Under the pieces are notes generated by a model. It did not search any database and was not told the origin of the DNA. It saw only the letters and a list, made by a program, of their open reading frames with translations. A stretch of DNA of 8,692 bases from Bacillota bacterium (GTDB lineage: Bacteria > Bacillota > Clostridia > Acetivibrionales > DSM-2933): the NCBI GenBank assembly GCA_023441845.1, contig JAEZNF010000451.1:1-8692 (forward strand), written 5' to 3'. The first letter of the stretch is position 1, and each line of letters begins with the position of its first letter. Positions 6,231-8,692 of this stretch are shown piece by piece. The position numbers and the translations under genes were made by a program.

Positions 6231-6235
6231 GAGGG
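6231..6235 (+). promoter_or_regulatory. Ribosome binding site supporting the TTG start of jetA
   Basis: GAGGG, the end of a purine-rich GAGAGAGGG run, lies 4 nt before the TTG at 6240. No in-frame ATG occurs until about residue 47, so this site supports the TTG as the start. Confidence 0.55.
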
Positions 6236-6239
6236 TAAA

Positions 6240-7877
6240 TTGATATACGAATTTTTAAAGGATTTTCACAGACGTGCAGAGATAATTGCAATAGTTGATT
6301 TTATAACTACCAGAGTTGCCAGAAAAACTAGGCTCAGGGAGTTTGAGTTTGACGCATCCGAGACTATTAATCTTGTTATGCTTGTCCTGTGTTTTATAAT
6401 GGAAAAATCTTTGGTTGAAGAGGCCTGTACAAAAAATGATGTGGCTAACTTTATAAGAAGGCTTGATGCTGAATTTTTAAAAAAGAATATACCTGACGAG
6501 GAATACTTGCAGATAGTGGATTACATTATAAAGGATTGCCTGCAGAACAGTGGGATTCCCCACTATTTTTCGACCTACAATTTCGAGGCAAACAGGGAAG
6601 AAAAAATAAATGTAAAACTGATAGATGATAAAAGAGTCACAATTGGAAATGATAATGTCTATACCTATTACATGACACCCCAGGGTTATAAGTTTATGTT
6701 CAATACTCTGGAAATAGAAGATGCTTTGAAGGTTTCCATCGAGCAGTTCAAACTTAACCTTTCTATCAAAAAACGAAATTTCAATGCGGCAAGAAACAAT
6801 GCCGACAGCTTGTTTAATATAAGCAAGACCCAGATACAGAGGATAAATTACTTTATAAAAAGAGTTAAGGAAGATATTGGAAGCGCGGGAATTGAGGAGT
6901 ACGAAAAAATCTACAACAGCACTTTTTCTTCGATTGATGAACAAAAAGAAGGTTATGACAGCCTTTATGAATTGATAAGCAAAGTGGAAAGCTCAATTGT
7001 AGAAGGTAATAACGGCGGAATTCACAAAGAGGCTTTGCAAAAAGAGATTGAAGATATTTTTTATATTAAAAACAGGCTTAAATTTATAATAAATGAGCAG
7101 TCCAATTTGCTCTTAAAGCAGCAGCAGCTTCAGAAAATCTACAATGAAGCTGTTGATAACATACTTTATATAGGATTTGAGAATAGGATAAATTTTGAAG
7201 ATGTTATTATGAAGAGGCTTGAAGAAAATCCAGGTTTGTCATATCCCCTTATAAAAGTTCTAAGGCCGCTTTTTATGCCTGCTACAAACAAGTTTTTCAA
7301 TATTAAAATGGCTCTTTCGGAGCAAAGAATTGCATTGGCTGAAACTCACAGCGAGGGCAGCAATATTCTGATGAATGAGAGATACTTCGGCAGGTTTGAG
7401 AGTGAGAGGGATATAAGAATCCGTGATGTAAACAATAAATATATCGATATATTTGAAATAATCTGTAAGCACACATTGGAAAACCCGGGAAAGAAGACAT
7501 CGCTGTCAACACTTATAAATGAGTTGAATCAGGAATATATGAGGTTTGTACCTGATTTAAAGATTCTGACAAATGTTCTTTTGCAGCTTTGCAACATCAA
7601 GGAAGTGGATTTTAAAACCATAAAAGAACAGAAAAACAAAACTGTATTCAGCCCGTCTGAAGCTTTTGACATAAAATACTGTGTTCTTGAGCTTCTAAAC
7701 AGGGACAAAATGTATGACGGCATCAAAAGTTTTAAAATCCTTCTTTCGAGAAATAAAAAGGTATTTATAACAGAAAAACCCTTAGACGAAAATTCGGACG
7801 AATTTTTCAGCACTGAAAAGGTGGTAGGGCTTAATTGCCCTGATATATTGTTTGAAATAGAGGTGAATGAGCATTGA
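6240..7877 (+). CDS. jetA: JetA/MukF-like subunit of a Wadjet-type SMC system
   Basis: A 545-residue cytoplasmic protein with the layout expected of the kleisin subunit of bacterial SMC complexes of the MukF/MksF/JetA kind. In Wadjet, JetA joins JetB and the JetC ATPase in a DNA loop-extruding motor that recognises small circular plasmids. The N-terminal third looks like a winged-helix domain: helices at ~1-110, then a beta-hairpin wing with YTYYMTPQGYKFM (141-153). A long, charged, helical and partly coiled-coil middle follows (~160-310). Next come LRPLFMPATNKFFNIKMA (341-358) and a C-terminal alpha/beta region (~400-545) that would fit the winged helix binding the SMC head. No enzymatic motif is visible. 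The call rests mainly on size, architecture and the following JetB- and JetC-like genes; the N-terminus is unlike the JetA proteins I remember. The stop overlaps the next start by 4 nt, so translation is probably coupled. Confidence 0.72.
   Translation: MIYEFLKDFHRRAEIIAIVDFITTRVARKTRLREFEFDASETINLVMLVLCFIMEKSLVEEACTKNDVANFIRRLDAEFLKKNIPDEEYLQIVDYIIKDCLQNSGIPHYFSTYNFEANREEKINVKLIDDKRVTIGNDNVYTYYMTPQGYKFMFNTLEIEDALKVSIEQFKLNLSIKKRNFNAARNNADSLFNISKTQIQRINYFIKRVKEDIGSAGIEEYEKIYNSTFSSIDEQKEGYDSLYELISKVESSIVEGNNGGIHKEALQKEIEDIFYIKNRLKFIINEQSNLLLKQQQLQKIYNEAVDNILYIGFENRINFEDVIMKRLEENPGLSYPLIKVLRPLFMPATNKFFNIKMALSEQRIALAETHSEGSNILMNERYFGRFESERDIRIRDVNNKYIDIFEIICKHTLENPGKKTSLSTLINELNQEYMRFVPDLKILTNVLLQLCNIKEVDFKTIKEQKNKTVFSPSEAFDIKYCVLELLNRDKMYDGIKSFKILLSRNKKVFITEKPLDENSDEFFSTEKVVGLNCPDILFEIEVNEH
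7860..7866 (+). promoter_or_regulatory. Ribosome binding site supporting the TTG start of jetB
   Basis: GAGGTGA lies 7 nt before the TTG at 7874, an ideal distance, inside the end of jetA. It decides the start because no nearby in-frame ATG exists. Confidence 0.75.
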
Positions 7878-8563
7878 ACGAATTGAATCTCCAGAAGGCA
7901 ATGAGGATATACTATTATTTGTTAAAGGACGGGGAGCTTACTTTTGATAACAACAAGGAGCTTTATCTGGATTATTCCGATAGTGAAGTCAGAGCTATTA
8001 TAGATATAATGGCAAGAGAGAGTAATATATCGATTGAAAAGTTCAATCAGGTGATATATCTTATTCCTAATGAAGAAAATGATATTCTCGGTATAAAGGA
8101 AATGGATCTTCAGAAAATTATAAGTTATGATGCCCGCAAGATTGATTTTTATTTGTCACAATACATTATAATTACGATTATATTTGTTTTCTTCAGCGGA
8201 AAAGGAAGCTATGTAAAGTCAAGGGATTTTATCAGAATAGCCGAGCTGGAAGAGGTTATTACATCAAGGCTTTTATATGCCAACTCCAAAAAGAATATCG
8301 ACAGGGAGCAGGAAGAGGCAAAGTTTAATGTTACAGCCATGTTTGAACACTGGAATGCACTGCAAATAGACGAGCAGGGAAAAAGAAAAACAAAATACGG
8401 GTATATAAGGAGTGTATGTGCATTTCTTGAAAAGCACAACCTTCTGGTCTATGATACTGTTGAAGAGGATATAAGGCCTTCAAACAAGCTTACTCATCTG
8501 ATGACTTACAACTTTCTGGATGGGAACCGGCTGGAAATAATAAATAAACTGCTGGAATATTAA
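7874..8563 (+). CDS. jetB: JetB/MukE-like subunit of a Wadjet-type SMC system
   Basis: A 229-residue protein matching the size and position of JetB/MukE, the small winged-helix partner that bridges the kleisin and the SMC ATPase. The N-terminal half is helical with EVRAIIDIMA and a hairpin at VIYLIPNEENDILG (60-73). A conserved-looking stretch follows, YLSQYIIITIIFVFFSGKGS (93-112); it is hydrophobic but probably a buried helix rather than a membrane segment. A second winged-helix-like region includes SRDFIRIAELEEVITSRL (116-133) and the C-terminal YGYIRSVCAFLEKHNLL (175-191). I recall similar proteins filed as DUF6063, the JetB of type III Wadjet, but could not check this. It starts at TTG, overlapping the jetA stop by 4 nt (TTGA), with GAGGTGA 7 nt upstream. 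The next gene begins 14 nt after its stop. Confidence 0.75.
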   Translation: MNELNLQKAMRIYYYLLKDGELTFDNNKELYLDYSDSEVRAIIDIMARESNISIEKFNQVIYLIPNEENDILGIKEMDLQKIISYDARKIDFYLSQYIIITIIFVFFSGKGSYVKSRDFIRIAELEEVITSRLLYANSKKNIDREQEEAKFNVTAMFEHWNALQIDEQGKRKTKYGYIRSVCAFLEKHNLLVYDTVEEDIRPSNKLTHLMTYNFLDGNRLEIINKLLEY

Positions 8564-8577
8564 AGAAGGAGCATGTT

Positions 8578-8692
8578 ATGGCTAAGATAGGCAAAATAAG
8601 GTTTGTTAATTTCACATATAATGACAATAGGCATATTTATGATCAGACTTTTGATTTTTACAACGGGGAAGATACCCTGTTAAACCTTCAGA
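8578..8692 (+). CDS. jetC: N-terminus of JetC/MukB-like SMC ATPase (3' partial)
   Basis: Only 38 codons lie in the window. The start is ATG 8578, with AAGGA (8566-8570) 7 nt upstream and 14 nt after the jetB stop. The visible sequence runs from MAKIGKIRFVNFTYNDNRHI to EDTLLNLQ. It has the first two beta-strands of an SMC/RecF-type ABC ATPase head: the 'I-x-K-I-R-F-V-N-F' strand and a second strand (TFDFYNGEDTLLNL) that in this family leads straight into the Walker A P-loop. The window stops just before the residues expected to read N-G-G-G-K-S/T. The full protein would be expected to exceed 1000 residues with long coiled coils. Identity rests on these strands plus its position after JetA- and JetB-like genes. 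Confidence 0.75.
   Translation, partial: MAKIGKIRFVNFTYNDNRHIYDQTFDFYNGEDTLLNLQ

Larger units (their letters stand above)
5589..6239. other. Divergent intergenic region (about 650 bp)
   Basis: No convincing gene lies here. The left part is the leader of the GGDEF-EAL gene, with two candidate minus-strand promoters and pairing segments able to form alternative hairpins. The middle holds a 24-bp imperfect direct repeat (5976-5998 and 6074-6097), each copy containing a TTGT-N10-ACAA dyad. The right part holds a tandem CAAAGTGTA repeat and the promoter of the SMC operon. The region is very AT-rich, and TTGTAAA occurs four times on the plus strand. No tRNA, known riboswitch consensus or insertion-sequence end was recognised. 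Confidence 0.7.

Noticed and set aside
5589..6239. CRISPR array or insertion-sequence ends in the large intergenic region
   Set aside because: The repeats there are few, short and unevenly spaced, without regular spacers, and there is no transposase fragment, terminal inverted repeat pair or target-site duplication that I can see.
6477..6944. A 155-codon open frame on the minus strand
   Set aside because: It is wholly antisense to jetA, and its composition is that expected of the reverse of a Lys/Glu-rich helical protein.

Overview
The window looks like chromosomal DNA of a low-GC, Gram-positive anaerobe of the Clostridia. The grounds are AT-rich DNA, strong AGGAGG-type ribosome binding sites, TTG and GTG start candidates, sigma-A-like promoters with TGnTATAAT extended -10 boxes, and the protein families present. 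The species cannot be named from the sequence alone.

Region 1 (about 1-3360, + strand) is a three-gene run: the C-terminal part of an unrecognised protein that may belong to sugar metabolism, a family 8 glycosyltransferase, and a GT1/MGT-type UDP-glycosyltransferase. The genes are 18 and 30 nt apart, each start has a good ribosome binding site, and the run ends in a large hairpin followed by a terminator-like hairpin with T6. They probably act together in making a glycan or glycoconjugate.

Region 2 (about 3361-3731) is mostly non-coding. It holds a decayed fragment of a UDP-glucose/GDP-mannose dehydrogenase gene, perhaps left from a larger sugar-nucleotide locus.

Region 3 (3732-5579, - strand) is one gene for a membrane-anchored c-di-GMP enzyme with an extracytoplasmic sensor, an intact GGDEF domain with an I-site, and an EAL domain that reads EIL but keeps the other expected catalytic residues.

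Region 4 (about 5580-6239) is a long divergent intergenic region. It has one or two promoters reading left into the c-di-GMP gene, with a roughly 310-nt leader able to form mutually exclusive hairpins. It also has two TTGT-N10-ACAA dyads, a tandem CAAAGTGTA repeat, and a promoter reading right.

Region 5 (6240 to the right edge, + strand) is the most interesting part: an overlapping operon that looks like a MukF-MukE-MukB type SMC system, best matched to Wadjet (JetA, JetB, and the start of JetC). Wadjet systems recognise and cleave small circular plasmids. The JetC P-loop and any JetD nuclease lie beyond the window, so choosing between Wadjet, a housekeeping MksBEF condensin and a variant system needs the downstream sequence. 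JetA and JetB both appear to start at TTG, and JetA looks divergent at its N-terminus.
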